A DNA stretch of 22,774 nt from NCBI GenBank assembly GCA_002413075.1, contig DHWG01000056.1, forward strand, positions 545 to 23,318, written 5' to 3'. The position numbers and the translations under genes are program-made. The notes below the pieces were generated by a model. It did not search any database, was not told where the DNA came from, and saw nothing but the letters and a program-made list of their open reading frames with translations. The stretch comes from Desulfosporosinus sp. UBA5188 (GTDB lineage Bacteria > Bacillota > Desulfitobacteriia > Desulfitobacteriales > Desulfitobacteriaceae). This document shows positions 22,745 through 22,774 of the stretch, in pieces (the first letter of the stretch is position 1; each line of letters opens with the position of its first letter).

Positions 22745-22774
22745 AGCAAGTTACGGTATGGCGGATGATCCTGC

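Overview
The window looks like a chromosomal segment of a low-to-medium GC, spore-forming type Firmicute (Clostridia), most like the Peptococcaceae/Desulfitobacteriaceae group (Desulfosporosinus or Desulfitobacterium relatives). This placement is an inference. It rests on strong AGGAGG-type ribosome sites with ATG/GTG/TTG starts, on a ykkC-type (ppGpp class) leader in front of branched-chain amino acid genes, on a T-box-like element, and on the protein sequences as I recognise them. No phage, CRISPR array, rRNA or tRNA was seen.

Region 1 (1-1911, minus strand) is the hom-thrB operon (homoserine dehydrogenase and homoserine kinase, threonine branch). The genes overlap by 14 bases and thrB runs off the left edge. 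Region 2 (2030-10906, plus strand) is a full leucine and nearly full valine/isoleucine operon, ilvE-ilvB-ilvN-ilvC-leuA-leuC-leuD-leuB. It is driven by a good sigma-A promoter and preceded by a ykkC-type riboswitch with an overlapping terminator. ilvD and ilvA are not in the cluster. A compact four-hairpin element lies between ilvC and leuA.

Region 3 (10907-14430) holds proC, proB and proA, the complete route from glutamate to proline. A T-box-like antiterminator/terminator precedes proC and a strong terminator follows proA. Region 4 (14446-16893) is a mixed segment: an intracellular-looking papain-type peptidase (minus), then a VOC/PhnB-like protein and a YitT-family membrane protein (plus), bounded by hairpins.

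Region 5 (16903-18626) is a divergent pair: a secreted protein with an internal duplication (minus), and a MerR regulator with a TipAS drug-binding domain (plus). The regulator has a textbook 19-base-spacer MerR promoter. It also has a well-placed internal ribosome site that could give a free TipAS domain. Region 6 (18627-22774) starts with a 690-base non-coding stretch with hairpins and a CRP/FNR-like dyad. It is followed by minD-minE without minC and by a class A penicillin-binding protein.

Most of the window is ordinary amino acid biosynthesis. I see no clear new multi-gene system. The points most worth a second look are the TipAL/TipAS-like dual start, the ilvC-leuA hairpin element, the short T-box-like leader of proC, and the minC-less minDE pair.
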